This document shows positions 1 to 7,865 of a stretch of DNA of 64,000 nt, piece after piece. Source of the stretch: Beijerinckiaceae bacterium (lineage in GTDB: Bacteria > Pseudomonadota > Alphaproteobacteria > Rhizobiales > Beijerinckiaceae); contig CANGJJ010000001.1 in assembly GCA_947454485.1 (NCBI GenBank), forward strand, positions 372,001-436,000. Direction: 5' to 3'. Position numbers and translations under genes: made by a program. The notes under the pieces were generated by a model, which had not been told where the DNA came from, made no database searches, and saw only the letters and a list, made by a program, of their open reading frames with translations. Within the stretch, counting starts at the first letter, position 1. Every line of letters starts with the position of its first letter.

Positions 1-462
1 AGTGTCGATGCCTTGTTTGACGAGATAGGCATTGAGCGGCGTCTGGAAGAAGGTCGAGGCTTTGGTTTTCGGCAATACATAATCGCTCGGGCGCGGCGCG
101 ATCTCTTGCGGAAAGTCGTTAAAGCGCGGCGGCGTCTCCTTGCGCGTGCCTTTGGTGGCTTTGCCTGTGAAGGGAACGGCATTGAGGTCGCTCAGCGAAT
201 AGATGATCGGCAGATCAAGGCTGCGGAAGAGGTCGATCAGGCTCGCGACCTTTGGCATGGCCTCCCAGCTGGCCGGCCCGCAGGCGGTGGAGAATTCCTG
301 CACGGCTTGATCCAGACTGAGGCCTTTGGAGCCGCAAAACCCCAAAGTTACGTCGACGACAATCAGGGCGGCACGGCGACCCGGTTGCAGGGCGCCCGCA
401 AAGCCGGCCTTCTGGTACAAGCGCAGCTCCGCCTCGGGGATCATTTTCATCCACTCACGCAT
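1..462 (-). CDS. Isochorismatase-family cysteine hydrolase (3' part cut by window edge)
   Basis: The reading frame runs leftward from an ATG at 462 off the window edge, giving the first 154 residues. The start follows a strong GGAGGT ribosome site six bases upstream. The N-terminal strand AALIVVDVTLGF places the family's catalytic Asp at residue 37, and KTKASTFFQTPL near residue 132 supplies the catalytic Lys (134). The nucleophilic Cys would lie beyond the edge. The family includes N-carbamoylsarcosine amidase, maleamate amidohydrolase and isochorismatase; the substrate is not deducible here. It is divergent from the gene at 607, with 144 bp between them for both promoters. Confidence 0.85.
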   Translation of the reverse strand, partial: MREWMKMIPEAELRLYQKAGFAGALQPGRRAALIVVDVTLGFCGSKGLSLDQAVQEFSTACGPASWEAMPKVASLIDLFRSLDLPIIYSLSDLNAVPFTGKATKGTRKETPPRFNDFPQEIAPRPSDYVLPKTKASTFFQTPLNAYLVKQGIDT

Positions 463-606
463 GGGCTTACCTCCGCTCACTGTTTCATTTGCCCCAGCAT
501 TGCGTGAGCGGGCGCGCTTAGCAAGTGTCGTTCTCAAACGTCTTCCGAGGGCGCAAAAATTATGCGATAAATCCTGTATTGATTCTTCCATTTTCAGGAG
601 GTCCTC

Positions 607-1026
607 GTGGCCGCCGCCCAAGATTTTTCTGATCCTCTTTCTAAAGAGCAGCGCGAGCTTGCGCTGTGGTCCTTCCCTCTCGTTGCCGATTTTGTGCAGG
701 CGCATTATGCAGCGCAGCCCAAGTTATCCGCGCAAAATGTAAGATTCGCTGTATTCAATCACAGCCATTTGTGGCGCGCACTGCTCCTGCGGGACCACAA
801 CAATGCGCAGAAATTTCGCGCCGCGCTGGACCGTATTTTGATGGCATCCGGTACGCCGCCCAGTTTTGCCTTGCAGCTCGACGAGGCTTTGCTGGATGAG
901 CTTTTGATTGTCGTGAGCGAGCGGTTTCAGCGCTCCCCACGCCGCGCGCTTGAGTTGAACCATATTCTCCTCCGTCTGGCCCGTGAGCTCACGGCCCTGC
1001 GCTTGACGCGCCAGTTAAGTGCCTGA
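607..1026 (+). CDS. Conserved hypothetical protein, 139 aa
   Basis: I do not recognise a family. The frame opens with GTG at 607, preceded by an AGGAGGT ribosome site, which makes it a credible gene despite the rare start. The protein is soluble-looking, mostly helical, without signal peptide, membrane segment or cysteines. It has a His-containing stretch (FNHSHLWRALLLRDHNN, about residues 50-66) and a Leu/Arg-rich C-terminus. It stands about 75 bp upstream of the RecD-like helicase in the same direction, so co-transcription is possible, but nothing in its sequence ties it to DNA metabolism. Confidence 0.65.
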   Translation: MAAAQDFSDPLSKEQRELALWSFPLVADFVQAHYAAQPKLSAQNVRFAVFNHSHLWRALLLRDHNNAQKFRAALDRILMASGTPPSFALQLDEALLDELLIVVSERFQRSPRRALELNHILLRLARELTALRLTRQLSA

Positions 1027-1101
1027 GTCTTCGTTGCGCCTGCGGCAAGCTTGTGCGAACAAGGGATGCCGGTTGGCACAGCAACAAGGGTAACGCGAGC
1101 A

Positions 1102-2190
1102 ATGGCCTGGTCGGCCCAGCAAGACAAAGCGCTGAGCGAAGTTTCCGCATGGCTGAAGCGGGGGCGCCCGCAGGTCTTCCGTCTGTTTGGCTATGCAGGC
1201 ACGGGCAAGACGACCCTCGCGCGCCATCTGGCCGAAGATATCGATGGGGAGGTTTGTTTCGGCGCCTTCACCGGCAAAGCGGCTTTGGTCATGCGCTCCA
1301 AAGGCTGCAAAGATGCGCGCACTATTCACAGCCTCATCTATCGCCCGCGCGAGGTCGATTCTGAGGAGCCAAGCTTCGTCCTGAATGATGAGAGCCCGGC
1401 CATGAGCGCCAGCCTCATCGTCATTGATGAATGCTCCATGGTGGATGAAGAGCTGGGGCGCGATCTGCTCTCTTTCGGCAAGCCCGTTTTGGTGTTGGGG
1501 GATCCTGCCCAATTGCCACCCGTCAAAGGCGGCGGCTTTTTCACCGAGGCTGAGCCCGATGTCATGCTGACCGAGGTGCATCGTCAGGCAGAGGATAATC
1601 CCATCGTTCGCATGTCGATGTTGGTGCGCGAAGGCGGCACGCTCGACTTTGGCGATTTTGGTGCAGCGCGCGTCATCTCCAAGCGCGATATTGATTCTCT
1701 GGCCGTCACCAAAGCTGATCAGGTTCTGGTGGGGCTCAATCGCACACGCCGTAACTACAATCGGCGTATGCGCGAATTATTTGGCTTCACACAACCGCTG
1801 CCCGAGGCAGGTGACAAGCTTGTGTGCCTGCGCAACGACCGCACAAAAGGCCTGTTAAACGGCAGTTTGTGGAAGGTGAAGACCACGACGGCCATGCGCC
1901 GCAACAAATTGCGGATGACGCTTGTGCCTGAAGATGATCTTAACCGCAAAGCGGTGCGCGTTGGCATCATCCCCGCCTTCTTTGAAAGCGAAGAGGAGAT
2001 TCCTTTTTCGCTGCGCAAGGATTCAGATGAATTCGATTATGGCTATGCGCTGACGGTGCATAAGTCGCAGGGCTCGCAATGGGACGAGGTCGTGCTCTTT
2101 GATGAGAGCTTCGCCTTTCGCGAGCATCGCAATCGCTGGCTCTATACGGGCATCACCCGCGCCGCCGAGCGCCTGACCATTGTGCGGTAG
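1102..2190 (+). CDS. RecD-like ATP-dependent DNA helicase (SF1), 362 aa
   Basis: A compact superfamily 1 helicase. The Walker A motif GYAGTGKTT lies at about residues 30-38. Walker B is VIDECSMVD near 110, the motif III-like GDPAQLPPV near 130, and the C-terminal motif TVHKSQGSQWDEV near 318, followed by YTGITRA. These are the RecD/UvrD-C hallmarks of the short stand-alone RecD-like helicases common in alphaproteobacteria; no RecB or RecC partner is nearby. The ATG at 1102 fits the family's usual N-terminus. In-frame upstream starts at 1051 (TTG) and 1066 (ATG) are possible but lack a clear ribosome site. The stop codon abuts the next gene's ATG. Confidence 0.88.
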   Translation: MAWSAQQDKALSEVSAWLKRGRPQVFRLFGYAGTGKTTLARHLAEDIDGEVCFGAFTGKAALVMRSKGCKDARTIHSLIYRPREVDSEEPSFVLNDESPAMSASLIVIDECSMVDEELGRDLLSFGKPVLVLGDPAQLPPVKGGGFFTEAEPDVMLTEVHRQAEDNPIVRMSMLVREGGTLDFGDFGAARVISKRDIDSLAVTKADQVLVGLNRTRRNYNRRMRELFGFTQPLPEAGDKLVCLRNDRTKGLLNGSLWKVKTTTAMRRNKLRMTLVPEDDLNRKAVRVGIIPAFFESEEEIPFSLRKDSDEFDYGYALTVHKSQGSQWDEVVLFDESFAFREHRNRWLYTGITRAAERLTIVR

Positions 2191-2718
2191 ATGATGGAGA
2201 CGCTCGTCACCCATATTCTTGATTTTGTGCGCCTGCATGGTGAATGGGCTGCGCCCATCGTCTTCGTCCTCGCCTTTTGTGAGTCGCTGGCCTTTATTTC
2301 GCTTCTGGTCCCCGCCACCGTTTTGCTCTGGGGCATTGGCGCTTTGATCGGGGCGAGCGGGCTCGATTTTTGGCCTATCTGGCTGGCAGCGGCGCTGGGC
2401 GCGGGCTTTGGCGACTGGCTGTCTTATTGGCTGGGCTATCACTTCCACCGCCAGATCGCGCAGAGCTGGCCCTTGTCGCGCCACCCGACCCTGATTCCCC
2501 GCGCCCATGCGCTGTTTGAAAAATGGGGCGCCCCGGGCGTCTTCATCGGCCGGTTTTTCGGGCCCTTGCGCGCTGTCGTGCCGCTGGTGGCCGGGGCCTC
2601 TCGCATGTCGCCCCTGCCGTTCCAGCTCGCCAATTGGCTTTCGGCTGTGGTCTGGGCCACGACCACCCTTGCGCCCGGCGCTTTTGGTGTGAGCTGGCTG
2701 AAGGACTGGTGGCACTAG
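2191..2718 (+). CDS. DedA/SNARE-associated family inner-membrane protein, 175 aa
   Basis: A DedA-superfamily protein; members act in phospholipid flipping and membrane homeostasis. It shows several hydrophobic segments and the family signatures: ESLAFISLLVPATVLLWGIG near residues 31-50, a Gly-rich GAGFGDWLSYWLGY re-entrant region, and GRFFGPLRAVVPLVAGASRM near residues 122-141, with the conserved Arg residues of the putative translocation site. The ATG starts directly after the helicase stop with no gap, so translation is probably coupled. Confidence 0.88.
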   Translation: MMETLVTHILDFVRLHGEWAAPIVFVLAFCESLAFISLLVPATVLLWGIGALIGASGLDFWPIWLAAALGAGFGDWLSYWLGYHFHRQIAQSWPLSRHPTLIPRAHALFEKWGAPGVFIGRFFGPLRAVVPLVAGASRMSPLPFQLANWLSAVVWATTTLAPGAFGVSWLKDWWH

Positions 2719-2782
2719 CCTCTTGCCCATGCGCATCAGCCATGATGAAAAAGGCATAGAGATTTTTTGGGAGCAAACACGC

Positions 2783-5086
2783 ATGAGCGGCAAGTTTCAC
2801 GGGCGTCGGGAAGATCTGCGTCTTGTCACCGGCAGGGGTCGCTATACCTCGGACTGGAACCTTCCTGATCAGGTCTATGGCTTCTTCTTGCGGTCCGACC
2901 GCGGCCATGCGGAAGTGCGCGGTGTTGATGCCAGCGAGGCTCTCGCCATGGAGGGCGTGCTCGCCGTTCTGACGGGCGAAGACACCAAGGCCGCCGGTTT
3001 TGGCGCTGCTCCCATCCTCGTGCGCTATCCTGGCAAGGGCGGCATGAAGTTCCGCGAAGTGCATCGCGAAGTGCTGGCCGAGACGCGCGTGCGCTTTGTG
3101 GGGCAAGAGGTCGCGCTGGTCGTGGCGACCACAGCTGCCATCGCGCAAGAGGCGGCCGAGCGCATTACGGTTGATTATGTCGATCTGCCGGTCGTGGTGG
3201 ATGCGGAAGAGGCCTTGTTGCCCAGCGCCCCCAAGCTCTATCCCGATATGGAGAGCAACCTCGTTTTCGATTTCGAATATGGCGCAAAAGATCCGACCGA
3301 TGCAGCCTTTGCGTCGGCAGCCCATATCACCAAGCTCGTCGTCGATGCACCGCGCATCATCGGCAATCCAATGGAGCCCAAGGCCGCCATTGGCTGCTAT
3401 GATCCGGTGAAGGATGTCTATGATCTTTATGCGCCTTCGCAGGGCCTGACCATGATGCGTCACGGTCTGGCTGATGGTATGGGCGTGCCGGAAGACAAGC
3501 TGCGCGTTCATGCGCATGATGTGGGCGGCGGCTTTGGCATTCGCGGCGAAGCCTATTCAGAATATTGCTCGCTTCTGCTCGCCTCCAAGAAAGTCGGTCG
3601 CCCGGTCAAATGGGTTTCGACACGGTCCGAGACCTTCCTGTCCGACCATCACGGCCGCGCTGCCAAAATGTATGGCGAACTCGCGCTCGACAAGAACGGC
3701 AAATTCTTGGGTATTCGCGTTGAGTGGATTGTGAACACCGGCGGCTATCTGTCGAATCCCGGCCCTTTCATCAATACGCTGCCGCCTTCCATGCATATCG
3801 TGAATGTTTACACGATCCCTCATGTCTATGGTGTGCATCGCATCGTGCTGACCAATACGACGCCCACGACCGCCTATCGCGGCGCGGCCCGTCCCAATGT
3901 CAGCTATCTGGTTGAACGTTTGGTGGATGAAGCTGCGCGCGAAATGGGTCTCGACAGGATCGACATTCGTCGTCGCAATGCGATCCCCAAAGAGGCCTTC
4001 CCCTATAAGACCCCCACGGGCTCTGAATATGACAGTGGCGATCCCATCGGCTTGCTCGATGATGTCGTGAAATATTCTGATTGGGCCGGCTTTGAAAAGC
4101 GTCGTGCGGACTCCAAAGCGCGCGGCAAATTGCGCGGCATTGCTTGCAGCCTCTTCATCGAACCTGCGGGCGGCGGCGGCAGTCCGGTGGAGGAAGTCGC
4201 GATCAAATTCGGCGATAGCGGCAATCCGGTTCTCTACACAGTCTCTGGTCCCTCTGGTCAGGGCCATGAGACGACCTATCCCGAGATCGTCGCGGATGTG
4301 TTCGGCGTTGAAGCTGAAAAGATCTCGCTGCGCTTTTCTGATCCTGATGGTCCAGCCTTGCGCGGCGATGGCACGATTGGCTCGCGCTCGCTGATGTCGC
4401 ATGGCGGGGCTTTGTTCTTGGCCGCTCAGGAAGTGGTGAAGAAGGGCCGCGAACTCGCTGCCCGTCATCTGGAAGTTGGCGCGCAGGATATTGCCTTCAA
4501 GGATGGCGAATATTCTGTTCCCGGCACCGATCTCAAAGTGAGCTTGCTGCAACTCTCCAAGACCTATGCCAAGAATGGCGAGAGCGAGCTTGATACGCAA
4601 TTTGCGGGCCCGCCCTGTCGCTCTTTCCCCACCGGCGCGCATGTCGCTGAGGTGGAGGTTGATGCGCAGACGGGCGAAGTCGAGCTGATGAGCTATGTCG
4701 GTGTTGATGACTGCGGCAATATCATCAACCACACTTTGGCCGAAGCGCAGGTGCATGGCGGCATCATGCAAGGTCTGGGTCAGGTCTTTGACGAGGTCTG
4801 CATCTATGACGCATCCGGCCAGATGCTCACCGGCAGCTTTATGGATTACTGCATGCCGCGCGCCGCAGAGCTGAAGAATCTGACGCTCTATGATCGCCCC
4901 ATTCCCGCTCCCGGCAATGCGCTGGGTGTGAAGGGTGTTGGCGAGGCTGGCACGACGGGCTCTGTACCCACGCTCGCCAATGCGGTGATGGATGCTGTGC
5001 GCTCCATGGGCGTTCATCATATCGATGTGCCGCTCTCGCCCTCGCGCGTGTGGAATGCCCTCGCCAAGGGCGGCAAGGCTGCCTGA
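2783..5086 (+). CDS. Molybdenum hydroxylase large subunit (CoxL/xanthine dehydrogenase family), 767 aa
   Basis: The large, molybdopterin cytosine dinucleotide-binding subunit of an aerobic hydroxylase. N-terminal GRREDLRLVTGRGRYTSDW is typical of CoxL-like proteins. DVGGGFGIRGEAYSEYC and GQGHETTYPEIVADVFGV are cofactor-binding stretches. The active-site loop reads AYRGAARPN, not the Cys-containing loop of true CO dehydrogenase, so oxidation of an organic substrate is more likely. GEAGTTGSVP near the C-terminus holds the conserved catalytic Glu. The start at 2783 has a GGGAG ribosome site; an in-frame ATG at 2723 is less likely. The usual FAD (CoxM) and 2Fe-2S (CoxS) subunit genes are not adjacent, leaving this an orphan. 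A Rieske oxygenase and an alcohol dehydrogenase follow. Confidence 0.88.
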   Translation: MSGKFHGRREDLRLVTGRGRYTSDWNLPDQVYGFFLRSDRGHAEVRGVDASEALAMEGVLAVLTGEDTKAAGFGAAPILVRYPGKGGMKFREVHREVLAETRVRFVGQEVALVVATTAAIAQEAAERITVDYVDLPVVVDAEEALLPSAPKLYPDMESNLVFDFEYGAKDPTDAAFASAAHITKLVVDAPRIIGNPMEPKAAIGCYDPVKDVYDLYAPSQGLTMMRHGLADGMGVPEDKLRVHAHDVGGGFGIRGEAYSEYCSLLLASKKVGRPVKWVSTRSETFLSDHHGRAAKMYGELALDKNGKFLGIRVEWIVNTGGYLSNPGPFINTLPPSMHIVNVYTIPHVYGVHRIVLTNTTPTTAYRGAARPNVSYLVERLVDEAAREMGLDRIDIRRRNAIPKEAFPYKTPTGSEYDSGDPIGLLDDVVKYSDWAGFEKRRADSKARGKLRGIACSLFIEPAGGGGSPVEEVAIKFGDSGNPVLYTVSGPSGQGHETTYPEIVADVFGVEAEKISLRFSDPDGPALRGDGTIGSRSLMSHGGALFLAAQEVVKKGRELAARHLEVGAQDIAFKDGEYSVPGTDLKVSLLQLSKTYAKNGESELDTQFAGPPCRSFPTGAHVAEVEVDAQTGEVELMSYVGVDDCGNIINHTLAEAQVHGGIMQGLGQVFDEVCIYDASGQMLTGSFMDYCMPRAAELKNLTLYDRPIPAPGNALGVKGVGEAGTTGSVPTLANAVMDAVRSMGVHHIDVPLSPSRVWNALAKGGKAA

Positions 5087-5093
5087 AGACAGA

Positions 5094-5124
5094 CGGGGCC
5101 ATCGCTTAAAAGCGCTTGGCCCCA
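5094..5124 (+). promoter_or_regulatory. Long GC-rich hairpin between hydroxylase and Rieske oxygenase genes
   Basis: GGGGCCA (5095-5101) pairs with TGGCCCC (5117-5123), and inside it CGCT pairs with AGCG around a TAAA loop. No U-run follows on either strand, so it is not a classical terminator. It could protect or process a shared mRNA. Confidence 0.45.
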
Positions 5125-5167
5125 TCTGCCGCCCCGGCGATAATGATAAGAAAGCGGGGAGGAATGA

Positions 5168-6202
5168 ATGGGCGGATCACCGTTTCTGCAAAACCAATGG
5201 TATGTCTGCGCGCGCTCAGCTGATGTGACGCGCGCGCCTTTGCAGCGCTGGATTTGCGGCGAGCCCATCGTTTTTTACCGCCGCGAAAATGGCGCGCCTG
5301 TTGCGCTGGAAGATCGCTGTCCCCATCGCAAATATCCGCTCTCCCAAGGTCGCCTCATCGGTGATGAGATCGAATGCGCTTATCATGGTCTGCGCTTTGG
5401 TGCTTCGGGTGCCTGCACATTAATCCCAGCGCAGAGTGAGATCCCCAAAGGATTTGGCACGCGCGCCTATCCCATCACCGAGCGCAACAATCTCGTCTAT
5501 GTGTGGATTGGCGCGGCTGAGAAAGCTGACGACAAGCTGATCCCCGACTTCTTCGAAAATAGCGATCCTGCTTGGGCCGCTGAATGCGATTACACGCATC
5601 TGGAAGCCAATTGGCAGCTCATTGTCGATAATCTGCTCGATCTCACTCATCTCACTTTCGTGCATAAGACGACCTTGGCCTCTAGTGGCATTCAGGAGAA
5701 TCCGCTTATCGTGACGCAAGAGGGCGATGTGGTGCGCGCGCGTCGTGAGATGCCCAATGTTGAGCCAGCGCCCATCTTCCGCACAATGCGAAACTTTGCG
5801 GGCAATATCGACCGCTTCCAGAATATCTCTTATCTGCCACCCAATCACATTCACATCCGCATTGAGGCTTGCCCGACTGGTAAGCGCGAGGATCCAGATC
5901 TCGTCCATCATGTGGTGCTCAATCATCTGACGCCCGAGACAGAGCGCACGACGCATTATTTCTGGTCGATCTGCCGGCGTATGCGGACCCAAGATGCGGA
6001 GATTGGCGCTTTGCTGCGCCGCTTGAACAAGACGGCCTTTGATGAGGACGCCGTCATTTTGCGCGACCAGCAAAAAATGATCGACACGGATCCTGATGGC
6101 GGCGTGCTCGTCAATTTGGATGCGGATAAAGCTGTGAGTGCGGTTCGCCGCATCATCCGACGCAAGATGCAAGAACAGGCGGAGCCTTCCGCCAAGGGGT
6201 AA
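5168..6202 (+). CDS. Rieske non-heme iron oxygenase, vanillate O-demethylase (VanA)-like, 344 aa
   Basis: The oxygenase component of a ring-hydroxylating or O-demethylating system. The Rieske 2Fe-2S site is Cys51-x-His53 and Cys70-x2-His73 (CPHRKYPLSQ and CAYHG). The mononuclear iron site is DLTHLTFVH, giving Asp158, His161 and His166. The N-terminal FLQNQWYVCARSADV and overall length match VanA-type demethylases. The ATG follows a GGGGAGGAA ribosome site. A partner reductase (VanB-type) is not in the window. It lies between the molybdenum hydroxylase and a zinc alcohol dehydrogenase, so the three probably process one aromatic substrate. Confidence 0.88.
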   Translation: MGGSPFLQNQWYVCARSADVTRAPLQRWICGEPIVFYRRENGAPVALEDRCPHRKYPLSQGRLIGDEIECAYHGLRFGASGACTLIPAQSEIPKGFGTRAYPITERNNLVYVWIGAAEKADDKLIPDFFENSDPAWAAECDYTHLEANWQLIVDNLLDLTHLTFVHKTTLASSGIQENPLIVTQEGDVVRARREMPNVEPAPIFRTMRNFAGNIDRFQNISYLPPNHIHIRIEACPTGKREDPDLVHHVVLNHLTPETERTTHYFWSICRRMRTQDAEIGALLRRLNKTAFDEDAVILRDQQKMIDTDPDGGVLVNLDADKAVSAVRRIIRRKMQEQAEPSAKG

Positions 6203-6206
6203 GACG

Positions 6207-7319
6207 ATGACAATGCGGGCCGCAGTTCTGCGCGACTACAAACTCTCCATGCCGATTGAATGTGTGGCGATTGAAGAGCCGCGCGCGGATGAAGTGTTGG
6301 TGCGCATGGTCGCAACCGGCATCTGTCATACCGATATCAAAGTTGCCACGGTGCAGGGCCTCTCCCCGCGCCCCATTGTGCTGGGCCATGAAGGTGCAGG
6401 TATTGTTGAGAGAGTGGGCGCCAATGTGCGCAAAGTGCAGCCCGGCGATCATGTCGTTTTGACTTTTGATTCCTGCGGGCGCTGCCCGACCTGCCTCGAG
6501 GGTAAGCCAGCCTATTGCTACGAAGTGCGCGATGTGTGTTTTGGTGGCAAAAGGCTCGATGGCTCGACAACGATCAGCTGCGATCATGGCCTGATCCATG
6601 GCAATTTCTTCGGCCAATCCTCTTTCGCCTCACATGCGCTCGCCAATGAGCGCAATGCGATCAAAGTGCGCAAAGATGCGCCGCTGGAACTGCTCGGACC
6701 TTTAGGTTGCGGTTTGCAGACCGGCGCGGGCGCTGTTTTGAATTCGCTGAATCTTCGCCCCGGTCAGACCATCGCCGTCTTTGGTACGGGCGCTGTGGGG
6801 CTGGCGGCTGTTATGGCGGCGCGGATTGCGGGTGCCTCGAAAATCTTCGCCGTTGATATTTCGGTTGAGCGTCTGGAACTCGCGCGCGAATTGGGCGCGA
6901 CCCATATCATCAATTCGCAGAGTGAATATCCGCTCGCCAAAATTCTGGCCGAGACAGGGCGCGGCGTGGATTACAGTCTTGATACGACGGCGGTGGATGC
7001 TGTGGCGGTGCAGGCGATTGATTGCGTCGGCCCGCTGGGCACCTGTGGTCTCATCGCCAATAAGAGTCCGCAACAGAGCGTGCCGGTGAATATTTTGAGC
7101 GCCATGATGAAGGGCCGTTCCGTGCGCGGTATTGTGCAGGGCGACAGCGTGCCCGATCTCTTCATCCCGCGCTTGGTGGATTTCTTCATGAAGGGCATGT
7201 TCCCCTTCGACAAGCTCGTAAAGTTTTATGACTTTGAGGCGATCAATCAGGCTTTGGATGATGCTGAACACGGGCGCACCATCAAGCCGATCCTGCGCAT
7301 CTCGTCAGTGAGCGCGTAA
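6207..7319 (+). CDS. Zinc-dependent alcohol dehydrogenase, aryl-alcohol type, 370 aa
   Basis: A medium-chain NAD-dependent dehydrogenase. GICHTD (Cys40) and GHEGAG (His61, Glu62) belong to the catalytic zinc site. CGRCPTC with a further Cys at 104 forms the structural zinc site. The Rossmann motif is VFGTGAVGLAAV near residue 195. LGCGLQTGAGAVLNSLN resembles benzyl-alcohol dehydrogenases such as XylB. The ATG at 6207 lies four bases after the Rieske gene's stop and just downstream of AAGGGG, so it is probably co-translated with it. Its last 15 bases overlap the 3' end of the convergent rsmD. Confidence 0.88.
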   Translation: MTMRAAVLRDYKLSMPIECVAIEEPRADEVLVRMVATGICHTDIKVATVQGLSPRPIVLGHEGAGIVERVGANVRKVQPGDHVVLTFDSCGRCPTCLEGKPAYCYEVRDVCFGGKRLDGSTTISCDHGLIHGNFFGQSSFASHALANERNAIKVRKDAPLELLGPLGCGLQTGAGAVLNSLNLRPGQTIAVFGTGAVGLAAVMAARIAGASKIFAVDISVERLELARELGATHIINSQSEYPLAKILAETGRGVDYSLDTTAVDAVAVQAIDCVGPLGTCGLIANKSPQQSVPVNILSAMMKGRSVRGIVQGDSVPDLFIPRLVDFFMKGMFPFDKLVKFYDFEAINQALDDAEHGRTIKPILRISSVSA

Positions 7320-7859
7320 GATCACAACCTGCGTCTCGCCATAGTCGCGGCGCTCAAGCAACTCATAGCCTTCGGGCAGCGCCAGTTTGGTGTCGCTGCT
7401 TTCTTCCACCACGCACAGGGCTTCTTTGGCGAGCCAGCCGCCATCGCGCAGCTCAACAAGCGCGGGCTCGACGAGGCTGCGCCCATAGGGTGGATCAAGG
7501 AAGGCGAGGGTGAAGCGGTCTTGCGGCGGCATCTGGCCAAGCTTGGTCGCATCACGGCGGAAGATTTTGGTCGTCCCGCCCAGCCCCAATGTCTCAACAT
7601 TGGCGCGGATCAGGGCGCGGCCTTCGGTACTGTCATCAACAAAGAGCGCGAATTGCGCGCCGCGCGACATGGCCTCAATGCCAAGTGCGCCGGTGCCCGC
7701 GAATAAATCAATCACGCGCGCGCCAGAACAGGCGTCCTCGTAGGCGTGAGCGAGCACGTTGAAGATGGCCTCGCGCAGACGATCAGAGGTTGGCCGAACA
7801 TCAGATGTGTTCGGCCCCTTTAATGCGCGCCCGCGCCATGTGCCACCAACAATGCGCAT
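7305..7859 (-). CDS. rsmD: 16S rRNA (guanine(966)-N2)-methyltransferase
   Basis: RsmD methylates G966 of 16S rRNA during 30S assembly. N-terminal MRIVGGTWRGR and RPTSDRLREAIFNVL are family signatures. VIDLFAGTGALGIEAMSRGA is the SAM-binding motif I, and LDPPYG the catalytic N/DPPY motif near residue 120. The length of 184 aa is normal. It starts six bases after the end of the pseudouridine synthase gene, an arrangement common in Hyphomicrobiales, so the two rRNA-modifying genes form an operon. The 3' end overlaps the convergent alcohol dehydrogenase gene. Confidence 0.95.
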   Translation of the reverse strand: MRIVGGTWRGRALKGPNTSDVRPTSDRLREAIFNVLAHAYEDACSGARVIDLFAGTGALGIEAMSRGAQFALFVDDSTEGRALIRANVETLGLGGTTKIFRRDATKLGQMPPQDRFTLAFLDPPYGRSLVEPALVELRDGGWLAKEALCVVEESSDTKLALPEGYELLERRDYGETQVVILRAH

Positions 7860-7865
7860 CTTGGC

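Noticed and set aside
2783-5086. True CO dehydrogenase (CoxL)
   Set aside because: The active-site loop reads AYRGAARPN and lacks the Cys of the Cu-S-Mo loop, and coxM and coxS are not adjacent.
3557-5125. 522-codon open frame on the minus strand opposite the molybdenum hydroxylase
   Set aside because: It has no recognisable motif and mirrors the codon bias of the real gene; GC-rich codon use leaves the opposite strand free of stops.
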